Below, one piece after another: positions 11,632 through 23,655 of a stretch of 64,000 bases of DNA. The notes under the pieces are model-generated. The model did no database searches and had not been told where the DNA came from. It worked only from the letters and a program-made list of their open reading frames with translations. How positions within the stretch are numbered: the first letter of the stretch is position 1; the number at the start of each line of letters is the position of its first letter. The position numbers and the translations under genes are program-made. This DNA is from Phoronis australis (Eukaryota > Phoronida > Phoronidae): the NCBI GenBank assembly GCA_002633005.1, contig NMRA01000919.1, positions 35,374 through 99,373 of the forward strand, written 5' to 3'.

Positions 11632-12814
11632 CTAAAAAGCGGAATTTTGAAGAAATAATAAAATATTACAGAATAAATTCCGGTACAACGGTTTTCCAGT
11701 TTGGGACAAAAGTAACTGTAAAAGTCACCACTTGTAAAATTTTTAAATGCTTAAAACAGCTACAAATGTTAAAATTTATCAAATTACACTTTGGTGTATC
11801 TTCATCACATACACCGATTACTTACAACAATGTAAAATGTTTTCATGAGCTATTTATTTCCGATTTTTGCGAATGCCAACGTTAAACTCCACTTGTCTGC
11901 CATATTGTGTACTAAACTAGAGAATTTTTACAATAAGTCAGGTGCCCGGGTGTTCAAAAGACATTAAATTACACCCATTAATATTTTGCAATCATCTTTC
12001 AGGGGAAATTATACAGTTTAGCTTTAAGTGAAACATGCACCCAAGAAGATTTTACGATTTAACAAGTAATGAGAGTTGCGTGTCAAAATAATTCATTTAA
12101 AAACATAGTTGCGATTTCATATATTCTATTTGTAGTTATTTAACAAATCACACTATTACAAATTGGTTTGTAATAATACCACTTGCTACAACACATGGAA
12201 ACAAAGCACTATCATGGTAAGAAATATTTTAAGTCAAATTCTTTGGATGAAGTTAGTTTAGTTTTTATTTTGTTTTATGACATCTTAACACATAGAAAAG
12301 TGTTTAAGTTTAGACAACTTTAAAAATATTTCTGAGTCAAACTAAAACAGTCAATAATTCAATAATTCACTCACAGTTTTCAAAAAAATCAACATTTATT
12401 GCAGCCGAAAATCGGCGAAATTTCTAAGAAGGATCAGCTAATTTTCAATTATGCCTCGGTGCTATTTTTTGTTTGATTTTCGTTCGGCTTATCGCCATAA
12501 AACTTCGTTAATTTTTTTGAAAACTACTTTACATACAGTCAAACCCCGTCAAAAATCGTCAGCTATTTTTGAAATCCATTGTACATTAAAGCGTTACTAT
12601 AATGAATGTTTGCAGTTTTAGAGAATTTGGAACGTGTACTACAATTTTATAACACATAGTCTAACTAAACAAACAGTAATTTTGGAAATAGCAGAGGAAT
12701 TTTGAATTTAAAAAAATAATATTTTTTTTTGGTTTCCGCCTCGTGATATTATCAGCGGAAAACGTTAATCAGTTGACAGCATGTGAGCAATGGCGGATGG
12801 TAGCGCATAACGGC
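11632..12814. other. No gene recognised
   Basis: Very AT-rich; no domain, splice-site series or repeat identified. Confidence 0.5.
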
Positions 12815-12902
12815 GTTCTCCCTTTCATTGTTAACCAGACGTTGTGAGTGTGTGATAACATATCTAGCTCCTTGGTTAACTGCCAAGAACAGTCTTTTAA
12901 CA

Positions 12903-14221
12903 GCAAAAATAATAATATTATTAAAAAAGGAGACCGAAGTGATATAAAGAACTATAGACCCATAAGCTTATTAGCCCATCCATGCAAACTATTCATAAGT
13001 CTATAACAAAATAGAATGGAGAAAAAACTAGGTGAAAATCAACCCCGAGAACAAGCAGGGTTTAGAAAGAGCTACTCAACAACAGACCATCTGCAAGCCC
13101 TTGGACAAACAATTGAAAAATCTAACGAATTTAACCTGCCACTGTGTGTTGGTTTCATAGACTATGAAAAAGCTTTCGATTCAATTGAACATTTTGCCAT
13201 CATTGAAGCCCTAAAAAACATCAACATAAATGAAATATATGTAAAACTGACGCAAAATATATATATACAGATGCCACCGCCAGAATACACATCGACAACC
13301 ACGTCTCTGAAAGATTCAACATAGAGAGAGGAGTTCGACAGGGAGACCCAATTTCACCTAAACTCTTTACAATGACAATGGAAGAGGTCCTCAAATCTCC
13401 AGACCTTCAAAAAGGAGTAAACATAGACGACACGGAGAACATTTAACAGACCTAAGATTTGCAGATGATGTTGCTTTGTGCACAGAAGACATAACACAAT
13501 TAGAAACAAATTTAAATATACTGAATGAAGAAAGCAACAATGTGGGATTCAAGATTCACAAGGACAAGACAAAGTACATGACAAATTTTGAAACAGATGA
13601 ACAAGTAATGGTGGAGAACAAGATCATTGAAAAAGTCAAACAATATAAATACCTGGGACAAACTATACAAATGATTAACCGTATGACCAATGAAATACAA
13701 ATCCGAATAAGAGCTGGATGGAGTTGCTTTGGAAAAAACAGAGAAATTTTCCAAGAAAAGAACATACCCATATCCCTGAAAAGAAAAGTATTTGACCAGT
13801 GCATCATCCCCACAATCACCTATGGATGCCAAAGATGGACCTTAACAAAACAGACAATTGCCAAGTTAAGAACAACACAAAGAGCAATGGAGAGAAAAAT
13901 GCATGGAATAAAATTACTAGACAGGATTCCACACACAGAGATAAGGAAACAAACAAGAGTCATGGACATAATCAAGACAATTCTGAAATTGAAATGGATG
14001 TGGGGCGGATACGTGGCCAGAGCACAGGACAACAGATGGACAAAAAGATGCACAGAAAGGCAACCCAGATATGGAAAGAGATCAAGAGGACGGCCCCAAG
14101 CCAGATGGAGAGATGACATCGTGAAAACGATAGGCACAAAAAGGATGAGAGCAGCAAGAGACAGAACAAGTTGGAAGGCATTGTCGGAGGGCTACATCCT
14201 GCAGTGGATGGACAACACCTA
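12903..14221 (+). pseudogene. 5'-truncated non-LTR retrotransposon reverse transcriptase
   Basis: The coding region starts abruptly inside the RT domain: KKGD then NYRPISLL, QAGFRKSYSTTDHL, and FIDYEKAFDSIEH around 13150-13190, holding the first catalytic Asp. The frame breaks near 13260-13320, resumes as IERGVRQGDPISPKLF (about 13325-13365), breaks again near 13430, and then gives LRFADDVAL (13452-13478), the FADD catalytic box. A 248-codon open stretch follows to 14222. Its tail is typical of LINE ORF2 C-termini, with YKYLG, YGCQRWTL and RPQARWRDDIVKT. The endonuclease is missing through 5' truncation. With at least two frameshifts it is inactive, although the YADD-like box is intact. Clade not assigned. 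Confidence 0.9.
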
Positions 14222-14250
14222 GATGAGATGAGATGAGATGAGATGAGATA
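14222..14250 (+). repeat. (ATGAG)n tail of the LINE
   Basis: About five tandem copies of the pentamer directly follow the RT stop codon region. Short simple-repeat tails of this kind mark the 3' end of some non-LTR retrotransposons and fix the insertion boundary within R2. Confidence 0.85.
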
Positions 14251-14924
14251 TCACGCTGGCCAATTATCTACCACGCTTCTTAATTACAGCTCACGGATGA
14301 ACTCAGTCAAACCCAGAGCGGTCGGAAAGAATAGATTGTCATAACTTCGGTTGCAGTTGAGCGATTTTGGCGATTCAAAAACTAAACATGATCAGCATTC
14401 GACGAGAAATTCAGAAATGCTATTGATTTATGTTCAATTATGGTATAACTTAATTTTTGTTTTTTACAGAACAGCCCAGTCAGACTAGATACTATCTTAT
14501 TGGAGATTAGAGCAATCGAACAAAAGAGAGCTGGCCCTCCAACCCTAAATGCCAGAATGTAGTTAATCAGTCGTGTAAGATATTGGCTGCAGGGGTCATA
14601 TCCCTAACTTGTTGGTGGGCTATAGAATCGAACAAGTTGGGAGCAACGGGAAAAACGCCGTGATCTATTACGTTAGTTAGAAGACTTGGAAAGCGAGCTT
14701 GACGAGTATTATGAAGACAGTGATGGGGTTCAAGACCACACTCAAGCCACAGGTAAAACAGCATCTGTGGCCAGTGAAACCGAGTAGCAGCCTACTCAGT
14801 CTGCGGGACAGTCCTAATTTGAGAGTGGTAATTAAAGCCTACATGCATGTATATTGAATCATGGCATAATTTTCTAGTGTCGGGTAATGCAAGTATGAGT
14901 CTCGGACTGTAAACCTAACCGCCA

Positions 14925-15095
14925 GCAACGTGGGCATGTTGATGAGCAAGATATTTGCATCCAAAAACGTTAATTGTAACTTGTGGCTAGCAAAATAAAG
15001 CTAAATCGTGCAGAGTGGGTAATATAAAACTCATTAAGTAAGAAACTGATATTAAATACTTTGATACGTTGCTTTCTTTTGGCCGCCGCCAAAAC
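14925..15095 (+). repeat. Dispersed repeat R3, copy 1
   Basis: About 170 bp, from gcaacgtgggcatgttgatg to ggccgccgccaaa. It is about 90 percent identical by eye to 21864-22040 in the same orientation. No open frame. Probably a MITE or a transposon internal fragment. Confidence 0.8.
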
Positions 15096-15539
15096 TTGGC
15101 ACGAGTACTGAGGACAGAAAATTTATTACGTCAGGGAAATTTCACACGCATGTTTTGTGAACTGGTACATACTTCGTGAATAATACCAAACTCACGTTTT
15201 GTTGGCGTTCGTTTTTTCTGTCACTCAAATGTCTGCGAGTGCTCAGCTCTCGCTGGTTCCCTGCGTGCTTAGCCCAGTCAACACGCAGATATCACGCAGT
15301 GGCGGGCACGCGCCCTTAGCATTGGTCGATGTAACCTCGGCAGTCACTGGTTAGCTTTACAACACCGTGAAAAATGGCGGACTGTGAACGATTTTTAGCC
15401 TTGTAATGCAAGTGGCGTCGCAGCAACTATTTCGTTTCTGCAGTGAAAGTTGTTTAATAACCGCGGGCTTGAAGCACATAGGCCACTGACATGTACAATA
15501 CACACATATCTGGCCGATTTAACCAATGTGTTAGTTGTA
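15096..15539. other. Gene-free stretch with a relic shared with 59.65 kb
   Basis: The block gttccctgcgtgcttagccc near 15255 recurs in the small palindromic element at 59653-59732. The rest shows no gene. Confidence 0.5.
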
Positions 15540-17010
15540 GTAGTAGAAATAATCTTTATTTAAAAGTCGGTGAGATTTAACAATGAAACGTTAGCACAAG
15601 TGCTATTATCCGACAAATTTAAAATCTATAAAATGAACAGAGCTAAAATACTAGCTAATTCTACAGTACGGAGAATATACAGAACTTAAACATAAATATA
15701 AATACAAAAGTGCACATACACGTTACGGAGCGTGTAGGCATCCATATCAGTTTTCACAAGAGCAGATCTCAGAGAAAAAATCATGAGCATGAGTGGCAAA
15801 TTCATTTAAAGCAGTACATTGTCTCATTACTAATGGCAATGAGTTCCACAGCAAAGCACCTTCATGGGAGATTGAGTTACATCCGTAAGTCATCGTATTA
15901 AAGCGTTTCACATAGAGACAGGTGAGTTTTCACCTCTGAGACCGTATCCAGACTCTTTAAATTCAAGCTTTCCTGACAAAGGACAGGGTCCAATAATATG
16001 AACAATTTTGAATACTTCAATAGATAAACATTTCATCCGCCAACTAGTTAGAGAGCAGCTCCTAGCCTTAACTAAGAGTTGTGAGTAGCTGGACTCGCTG
16101 TCATTGAACACAAATTTTAAAGCAAGGTGTTGTATCTTCCATTTTCCTACTTTTCTGTATTCCACATAGATGCCAAACGAGGGGGCAGTGATTAAAATAA
16201 GACCTTATAAATGCATAATATAACTTAAGCTTACTGTTGATGCTTAAAACATTATGAAGACGGAACAAGGCATTCATTTGTCTAGAAGCTTTTTTGCAAA
16301 TAACATCAACGTGCTCATGGAGTTTTAACTGGCTATCAAGTTGGACACCCAGCAGCTTAACGGACTCTTCACACTCAATCGTAGTATCACCAGATATGAG
16401 TTACCTATCATTATTATGTACACGATTCCTAGAAAAGATGATTGACTTAAATTTACCAAGGTTTACAGACATTCCATTAGAGGAGAACCAATCCATTGCC
16501 ATCTGCCCAGCTAGCTTGAGGCTGAGGCGAACTGCAGATAAAGAGGAGCCTGCTTGCAAGAGGGTATTGTCATCAGCGTAATTATGTAAATTACAGTGAC
16601 CACTTATAGCGTAAAATCATCATTGATAAAAATGTTATGGGGCCAAAGACAGACCCTTGAGGAACGCCCTAGTGGGGACATTTAACCAGTCACTGACAGC
16701 TGTGGAGCCAATTTTCACTCTCATCCTTCTATCACTGAGATAGGACATTATGAGGTTACAGGTATTCAATGTGTAGCCATAGGCTTTTAGTTTGGCAACA
16801 ACAAGGAGCTCATGGGGGAGACAATCAAAAGCCTTAGACCAGATCAATTAGTATGCACCCAGCAACTAAATCCAGAGCTAACCTTACATCTTCAGTTAGG
16901 TGCAACAAGACATCCTGACAAGAAAAACCTTTACGGACATAAATTTTCAATTAAAATTTCATCAAAATGTAGTTTCAATTGGTCTAGAATAAGTCGTCAA
17001 AAACTTAGTT
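15540..17010 (-). pseudogene. Degenerate non-LTR retrotransposon (CR1/jockey-like RT)
   Basis: On the minus strand the RT fingers/palm read SKAFDCLPHELL, AKLKAYGY, SYLSDRR and then, after frameshifts, FIND, YADDNTLL (near 16600) and KLLGVQLD. Further downstream are GALLWNSLP and a tail ending aaataaagattatttctact at 15540-15560, a CR1/L2-style 3' end. Numerous stops and frame changes make it dead. Upstream (5') sequence and the endonuclease are not found before 17010. The assembly gap at 17339 lies just beyond. Confidence 0.85.
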
Positions 17011-17338
17011 GACAGCACTGAGTCAGCACACTAACTATAACAGGAGTCAGTACTGGAATACAGGACACTATCGCGAACAAAATGCATTCCGAAGAGGCGC
17101 AATCACAACTGATTTCTAAGCCGGCTGCCCCTTGTCTGTACAACAGACCACGTAAATTTACACTTCAGTGCATCAGTCAGGGACAGTCATGCCAGTTTGT
17201 TTGCGTAAAGCGCTGCCTGTGGAGAATTCGACTAGCCAATCAGAAACGCCGGTGTAAAAAAATTACCGAGGAAAATTAAGTGATATCTGCGTGCTGGCGC
17301 GGCTACCGTCCACCTAGCGCATAGGCGGATTTAGGGGG
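17011..17338. other. No gene; MITE terminus at the gap edge
   Basis: Bases 17322-17338 read cgcataggcggatttagggg, the start of a CAGTGGCGGAT-type MITE, and the sequence is lost immediately afterwards. A palindrome-like fragment tgcgtgctggcgcggctacc (from 17290) is shared with 59690. Confidence 0.5.
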
Positions 17339-17547
17339 NNNNNNNNNNNNNNNNNNNNNNNNNNNNNNNNNNNNNNNNNNNNNNNNNNNNNNNNNNNNNN
17401 NNNNNNNNNNNNNNNNNNNNNNNNNNNNNNNNNNNNNNNNNNNNNNNNNNNNNNNNNNNNNNNNNNNNNNNNNNNNNNNNNNNNNNNNNNNNNNNNNNNN
17501 NNNNNNNNNNNNNNNNNNNNNNNNNNNNNNNNNNNNNNNNNNNNNNN
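17339..17547. other. Assembly gap (209 N)
   Basis: A continuous run of unknown bases. Any open frame crossing it is meaningless. Confidence 0.99.
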
Positions 17548-18630
17548 AGTACTTTCCCCTCCGATTCCAAATCAGCATCATCCTTAGTAAGTTTTAAAAC
17601 CATAATTATTAGAAGTCAATTTAATCAGAAGTGTTCTGTGTACCAAATGTGCCATAAATATCCTCAGACCAACCTATTTTTTATCTATATACAGGATGAT
17701 ATACATGACTTCGTGTACTTTTATTAACTACTTTTAATCATTTATGAAGACATTATTTATTCATGTTGTCTCATAATTTTAGTATCGTCCATTTGTGGTT
17801 TGTTTATTATTCATTTTGTTTCATCAGTCTTTCCATGTCAGTTTCATATTCATCATTGATCGTTTAAGTGTTGTCTTTCATTTTTCTAAGTCTGTATGTC
17901 CATGGAAAGCAACTAATCATGATGGGCCAGCCAGACTCAGTACCCCATTGTACGTATATAGGCCTATTTATATCGGTACAAATAAATAAATAAATAAAAG
18001 AATGAAAGTGTAATCAAATATTAGGTCTAATGTACATAATAAGATATTGTGTGATGTTGACATTTTCAGAAAAACACATCAGATAACGCACCTGAGTTAG
18101 GTTGCAAAACGATCTAATAATATGAAACGAACAGCTCAACTTGCGGAAGTAAACAAAGATTTCATGGTTAAAGGTCACTTGCGTCGCAGGTCACCTACTC
18201 TGACTGACACGAGCAGAGGTCACCTACTTGACCTCCCTGCGCGCGCACAGACTCCAATACTTCCGGTGGTGTAGTGGGGAAACCAAGCGTGGCCTTTTCG
18301 CGTGATGGTCACGGACACAGAAAGTTCGGTAGGACTTGACTGACACTCTGTCTTGGATGCTATACCAAATTGTCCTCAGATCTGTTGTATATGTAAATTG
18401 TTAGTAATTGCATGCTTCATGTAGTATTTTTTGAATTTTAAATGAGTCGATTTTTCATCCCCGGCGGCTACGTCCCCCTTCCACGGCACACACAGGCGTC
18501 TGGCTCTGACTGAGCAAGGACTCAGGAGTGTAGTAGAACAGGAGAGTTCACTTGTGAGTTCGCTGTTACCGCTACTACTAGCGCCGCCAAGTGGCGACTA
18601 AGCAACTGTCAACCAGGAAGCGCCAAAACA
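17548..18630. other. No gene recognised
   Basis: The stretch 18230-18620 is GC-richer and lies directly upstream of the THAP relic; it could hold its old promoter. No domain is seen. Confidence 0.4.
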
Positions 18631-19640
18631 ATGGGGAAGGACGCATTTTGCAGTGCGATAAAGTGCATGAATTGATCCACAAAAACCCCAGACGGAGTCA
18701 TTTTTTAGGTTTCATAAGGATCCAGAAAGGTAAGGATTATCTGTTATTGGCTTTCATTTTGTGTGTTCTCTTCACTGTTGTTAGACAAGTCGATCGCTGT
18801 CCCGTTGCCACTGTTGTCTGCAGGTTAGGCTAGGCCTACTGTACAGCCGGGCTGCCGGCGGAAGGACTATATGAACGTACGATGTGATCGTCAGCTTTTT
18901 GGATACTTGCAGTTCATGAATTCCAAATCAAAATGTCACCCGGCATACGATCCCAGGGATAATTTTAGGAAAATATACCCATGCCCAAGGCCATGGGTAA
19001 TATGACTGGTGACACGGCCATGGCACAATCACAGCCACAGGGCCACAAGTCTGTCATGAGTCAAGTTAGAGAGTCTGTGGGTCTCGGTGAAAAGGTGAAA
19101 AATCAACATAATTTTAATGTGCCAGTTGGACCAATTAAGTTAAGAACTGCGTCATCGAAAACTTAATTCTATGTGTCAATGATGCGGGGGCGCAGCCCTG
19201 TTAAAATATCCGTGGATCGACATTTGAGTCCGAGTTCTTTTCAGTTGACACCAAAACGCTTTTGTCTCTATCGCAATCACTGTACGACAGGAATTCTGTA
19301 GTGTAGTGTACTTTAGTGTAGGCTACCAGTCTTCTGTGAACCTGGTGAGTACGAGGTTTGTTAATGAGTCTCTCTTTGATTTCTGTCCAGGTGCAAGCGC
19401 TGGGAGCTGACCTTATGAATAGAGATGAAGCCTATTTGTCCAAGAACTGCAAGTTATGCTCTAATCACTTCGAGGAGTACATGTTCATGATTGAAGAACA
19501 AGATGGTATTGACTGCAGTGCCCAAACAATATTTGATGTCCCGAATCCACCAAAAATGAAGATGTCAGGGTCAAAAAGTTCTCCGGAAATTGTATTACAG
19601 CTCTGGAATAGGCTTTTTGCATTTCTGATTATCGTCTCAT
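18631..19640 (+). pseudogene. Decayed two-exon THAP zinc-finger gene
   Basis: Exon 1 starts at ATG 18631 with MGKDAFCSAIKCMN, giving the first C-x4-C of the C2CH THAP finger. An in-frame TGA follows where an Arg codon (CGA) would be expected. After KTPDGV the frame is displaced by one base and continues SFFRFHKDPER to a good donor (gtaagg at about 18729). Exon 2 follows the acceptor ctgtccag at 19391. It begins with C-K-R-W in one frame and continues after a small deletion as ADLMNRDEAYLSKNCK, then LCSNHFEEYMF with the C-x2-H pair. So the signature is complete but broken by a stop and two frame lesions. THAP domains occur in host DNA-binding proteins and in P-element and Kolobok-type transposases. 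The run-on into repeat R4 favours a transposon origin. Confidence 0.8.
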
Positions 19641-20265
19641 GAAGCAAGTACTGGAACATCACGCGTAGAAAGGACAATTAGTCAAAATCTGGTTTTTGTA
19701 TTTCACTATGGTTGATCAGATTGAAACATTTTATGAATGGTTAGCCTGTGATTTGGAGAGAACCAAAGTGAAACTGCTGGATCATTCAGTGTCTGAATAG
19801 TGGCCTGAAATTTTGTTAAACCCAAGCTATCCGTACCATTTTACTTCTCTATCACAAACACCTCTGTGGGTAAATTAGTTTTCAGCTTTACTTATAACGC
19901 ATTTCTTTAGCGAAAAGTGCTGTTGTTTACTAGTGAATTAATAGAGAGTGACAAGGCTGGTCAGATTTTCTTGTTGTATTGGTTGGTGTATGTGTTGCCT
20001 ATTTTGTACGTTTTTGGAGACTGTGATTAATTTAAGCCCCAGTTGTGGCTAGGTATCAGATATGATCTTGTGGTCTGGCTTTAACTTTCATGAAATATTT
20101 ACTGTTATTGATAATAGGAACAGTGGGTATATAAAATATAATTTTGGTTTTATCGTCCAAGCCTTTTTAATTCAGTTTTGTACGAAGCTATGTGGGTAGT
20201 GAATATTTTGATTGCTGTTCAGTTCCTCTTAATTTTTTGGTCATGACATTTTGAACTTTGACTAG
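19577..20265 (+). repeat. Dispersed repeat R4, copy 1
   Basis: Starts at agttctccggaaatt and is collinear over about 690 bp with 55475-56205 in the same orientation, with many shared blocks such as aagccccagttgtggctagg and aatattttgattgctgtt. The first 100 bases look like the C-terminal coding end of a protein in both copies. The rest looks like a 3' UTR. It directly continues the THAP relic. Confidence 0.85.
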
Positions 20266-21667
20266 TTATGATTGATGATTTATGTTTTGTAAGTTGTGAG
20301 CTATTCTACAGATTAGCAACTGACTTGTAACTGTTGGTGAGTGGGGGAGTGGGATTGAGTTTACCCTATACTGGCATGTCTAAGAAATAATGGAATGTTC
20401 TAAAATTGTATTACGATTTTGTGGTAGTGATGAATTGCCTTGCTTTCTTCTTCTCACTTGTGTAACACCCGCTGCACAAAACAATTTTCTGCATTGCTAG
20501 TAGTCTGGTGCATTGAATAGGGAACACATATGAAATTGTTGGGTGGAGATGAAACCAGCAGTGAGCTGGGAGCAACATGGTTGTCAATGGTCAGGGGAGC
20601 AACCAAAATGTGTGACGATGGGAGGAGCTCAGCACCCATGTGGCATACATACCCATTGGTTTTTACCTGTTTAGCACTCCTCCCATGTAACCCCCCTGGG
20701 AGGGGGTCAACACCCATTTGGCGCCCACCTGGTTTTTGCCTGGTACCCCCTTAGCTGGCACCTGGGGGAATTCCCCTCTGAAACCCCAGGAGCAATCATT
20801 TAAATTATGTAGTCCATGGAGGTATAAACTGTTATAAGGAATGATAATTGCCTTGTTAAGAACTCAAGCATGAAACAAAACCATGGTGGATTTTGAAGGG
20901 AGCTTCAAGAGAGTAAAAACAAATACACTTTAATATTGATTAAAATACACATTTTCTTTCTCATTCGATTGTAAGTGGCCTCTATGTGGAAAAAAGTACA
21001 AACAGCTACATGACTGGTTTAATCAGTGCGAGGCATACTAGTAATTCACTGAAAACCTTCTAATGTATTGGAAGGCCTTTTGGGATGGCCACCACTACTG
21101 AGACCTGTGTCTGTTGAGACGTGGTACTGTCTACTCCACCAAATGCCGCAACCTGGGCTCGCTATCTGGTTTGTGTGCGTGGTGGTTTACTTGGTCATTT
21201 TTGCTCTTGGTTACCTGTAGACTCGAGCCAGAAACTCCAGTAAAAACTCAAAATTTTGAGTTCAGGCTTGAACTTATAGCCTCAATGGAGAGGTCAAGTG
21301 CAAGCTAGGATAGAAAAAACTACATGCACTTGAGTACAGAATAATCTCAAATTAGCACAAAAATAGATATAGGAAATCTAGGCTCGCTGTAGACTTTGAA
21401 GGATTTTAGCCAAAATGGCTAAAGCATCTGAAAACTTTTTGCCATTTTCAAAAATTATTAGGCAAATACATACTTTCCCTTTTCCTAACCCCCGCAATAA
21501 AAGTACAGTTACCCGGACCAAACTTTTTTATTTTTCATGTTATATGCTTAGGTTGTTTTCATAATGTATTGTCAGATAAGACATTTGTCTAATTCCAAGG
21601 TCATATAGCAACTTAATAAGTTGGAGGATGTCAGCCAACTTGGGTTTTATTATGACCTAAGAGTTTG
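20266..21667. other. No gene recognised
   Basis: Short open frames only. 20540-20790 is G/C-run rich without recognisable coding content. Confidence 0.5.
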
Positions 21668-21863
21668 GGCAGAGGTTCCCCCTATACCCGAGTAATGTGG
21701 GTACGCTGGCCACATGGGCATGTAAATGATATTGACCTTAAAAAAAAATTGGGGAGGGGTTCCCCCTATCCCCGGGTTATGGCGTGAGTACACAAGGGCA
21801 CATTGGCATTTCATTGATGTTTACCTAACAAAAATTGGGGAGAGATTCCCCTATCCGCGGGTT
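21668..21863. repeat. Tandem repeat, about 85-bp unit, three copies
   Basis: Three diverged units begin near 21668, 21752 and 21837. Each carries the core gaggttccccctat or a variant, followed by a cgggtta-like block. They lead directly into repeat R3 copy 2. Confidence 0.7.
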
Positions 21864-22040
21864 ACAGCAACGTGGGCATATTGATGAGCAAGATATTTGC
21901 ATCCAAAAGCGTTAACTGTAACTTGTGGCTAGCAAAATAAAGCTAAATCGTGCAGAGTGGGTAACATAAAACTCATTAAGTAAGGAACTGACATTAGCTA
22001 CTTTATGCATGTACGTTGCTTTTTTTGGCCGCCGCCAAAT
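21864..22040 (+). repeat. Dispersed repeat R3, copy 2
   Basis: Collinear with 14925-15095 in the same orientation, from gcaacgtgggcata to ggccgccgccaaa. Here it follows the 85-bp tandem array, which is absent from copy 1. R3 may therefore be an independently moving unit. Confidence 0.8.
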
Positions 22041-23374
22041 TTCAAACACATCCCAGTCTCTCAATGACTTCGTCTTACACGCGCGACATTTAGCGAGTTG
22101 ACTAGGTATGACATGTGACGTATTTTGAATTAAAAATGGATAACACACTCGTTCTTCCCAGCTTCATCTGCACCTTTTACTCCTTAAAAGAAAATCTGTC
22201 AATGTCAAGTCTCGAGCAATATTTGACATTACAAATTATGCGCTGAAAATTGGTAAAGTTAGTAATCAATTAGGTGAGATTCGTGTAATTTTTTACCTTG
22301 AGTTCAAATTTCATGTTCGAGACAGCTCAACTCAGTCCGATTTTATCCCCTAGCGGGTAAAAATGCTGTTGGACAAGCTGACACAGCCACGTCACCAGTG
22401 TAAAAAGTTAACAGAGAGACTTGGTCACATTTGTCACCAGAAATAGTCTTCTAGTCATTGTTGACATTGTCACTTGCAGACGACAGGCAGCAGCATCTAC
22501 ACGAGATCTTGCTATGACTAGAGAGAAATTGCCATTATCAAGACTGCTGACCCCCCGTACACAGTTGGACATTTCGTTGTGGTAAAAGAGTGATTTCAGG
22601 GGGAGTGACAGACATGAAATGGAACATTCGCTTGCTATTTTTAGGACGCAGAATCGAAGTAAGAATGCCATTTGCGGCGCAACTTGATACGAGCTGACTG
22701 TTATTCAATATTAATTTTCATAGTCAAGTTCGGAAAGTGTTTGCCAAGTTAGCAAACGGACTTAGCTCTGCCATTGCCAATGCTGCTCAGAATTCGCCAA
22801 TGGCGAGCTGGCGAGTGGGTAGCGCGAGCCTAGGAAATGTTAGAAATAATTTAGATTTTAATTTCAAGTAATAAAATTATACCCTGGGCCCTGCTCACAG
22901 TGGTTTTGGTAAAGTTTTGTGCCAAAACCCAATTAAATATGTACTCAGAAGTGAAATTTTCATTTACTCCTAATGCTAGTAGCAGAAGTTGATGCTACAA
23001 CACCAGTAAAGAAGCCCTGGGTCATTAAACTCACCAGATCATGATGCAATTGGTACTACCTGACCAGTCAGTTCACAAGTGGAACACCTTAATTCAATGG
23101 ACCATTGTGTTTGCATTAGGAAACTTGTCATCCATTGGAACAACTTACCCCATAAACTTCCACCAGGCACACTGGTCCCTGATGTGACAAAATCATTCCC
23201 AGGTCACCAAACTGGAACTGAGGTCGCCAAAACTTGTACAACCTGTTGTCATGCAGTAACAAATACTCAGCTCTTTTGAAGCCTTAGTGTTTTTTATAAT
23301 GATAAGTGGTCTATTGGAAAATTTGGTTTGGGGTAAAATTGAGAGGTCACCCCACTAATATTCCCTATGAAAAT
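22041..23374. other. No gene recognised
   Basis: Nothing supported; short open frames only. Confidence 0.5.
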
Positions 23375-23655
23375 AGGTTGTGTGAGTTTTGTAATTCGGG
23401 ATGTGTATAGGACAAATACCACCTTGTGTTAGTTTGCAGTGCATACCAAGACCTTCGGGTTAAGTACTTGAGTGATCGTTTTTGTCATTCTCCCACGACA
23501 TCTAAATTTGAATCTTTCATGAGAACTCCTGATATCATACATCTAAAATTTGTGCATCATACTCTCAAGCGTCACAATTTATTATCCAGCTTGTAACGCA
23601 CCTGATAATGTTCTGCCTTGTACGTGTTATACTTTGGGCCTATGGCCACATGTAT
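23375..23655 (+). pseudogene. 3' end of a non-LTR retrotransposon
   Basis: The translation CEFCNSG, a stop, then DKYHLVLVCSAYQDLR and KYLSDRF fits the conserved C-terminal block of LINE ORF2 proteins (C-x2-C, then a D/E-x-x-H-x-x-x-x-C segment). About 80 codons remain with one internal stop. The sequence then turns non-coding and carries caataaat near 23663. Upstream RT motifs were not found. Confidence 0.6.

Larger units (their letters stand above)
12815..14668 (+). mobile_element. Dispersed element R2, copy 1, split by a LINE
   Basis: Bases 12815-12902 and 14258-14668 are together collinear with the minus strand of 38190-37512. The shared landmarks are ttaactgccaag, aattatctacca, gacaatctattctt-like sequence, the cccagtcagactagatac block and gggctatagaatcgaacaag. 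In this copy 1.35 kb of LINE sequence sits between the two halves. After a pyrimidine-rich acceptor-like site (gttttttacag, ending 14471) comes a frame reading SPVRLDTILLEIRAI, also present in copy 2. That suggests the tail of a transposon gene. The family is not recognised. Confidence 0.65.

Noticed and set aside
11454-11885. 143-codon plus-strand open frame
   Set aside because: Non-ATG start, low-complexity Ser/Lys-rich product, no domain. The opposite strand offers a better exon candidate.
17303-17603. Two minus-strand open frames across the gap
   Set aside because: They consist almost entirely of unknown bases.
19394-19640. Intact THAP gene
   Set aside because: Exon 1 carries an in-frame stop and a one-base shift, and exon 2 has a deletion after CKRW, so no functional finger can be made from this copy.
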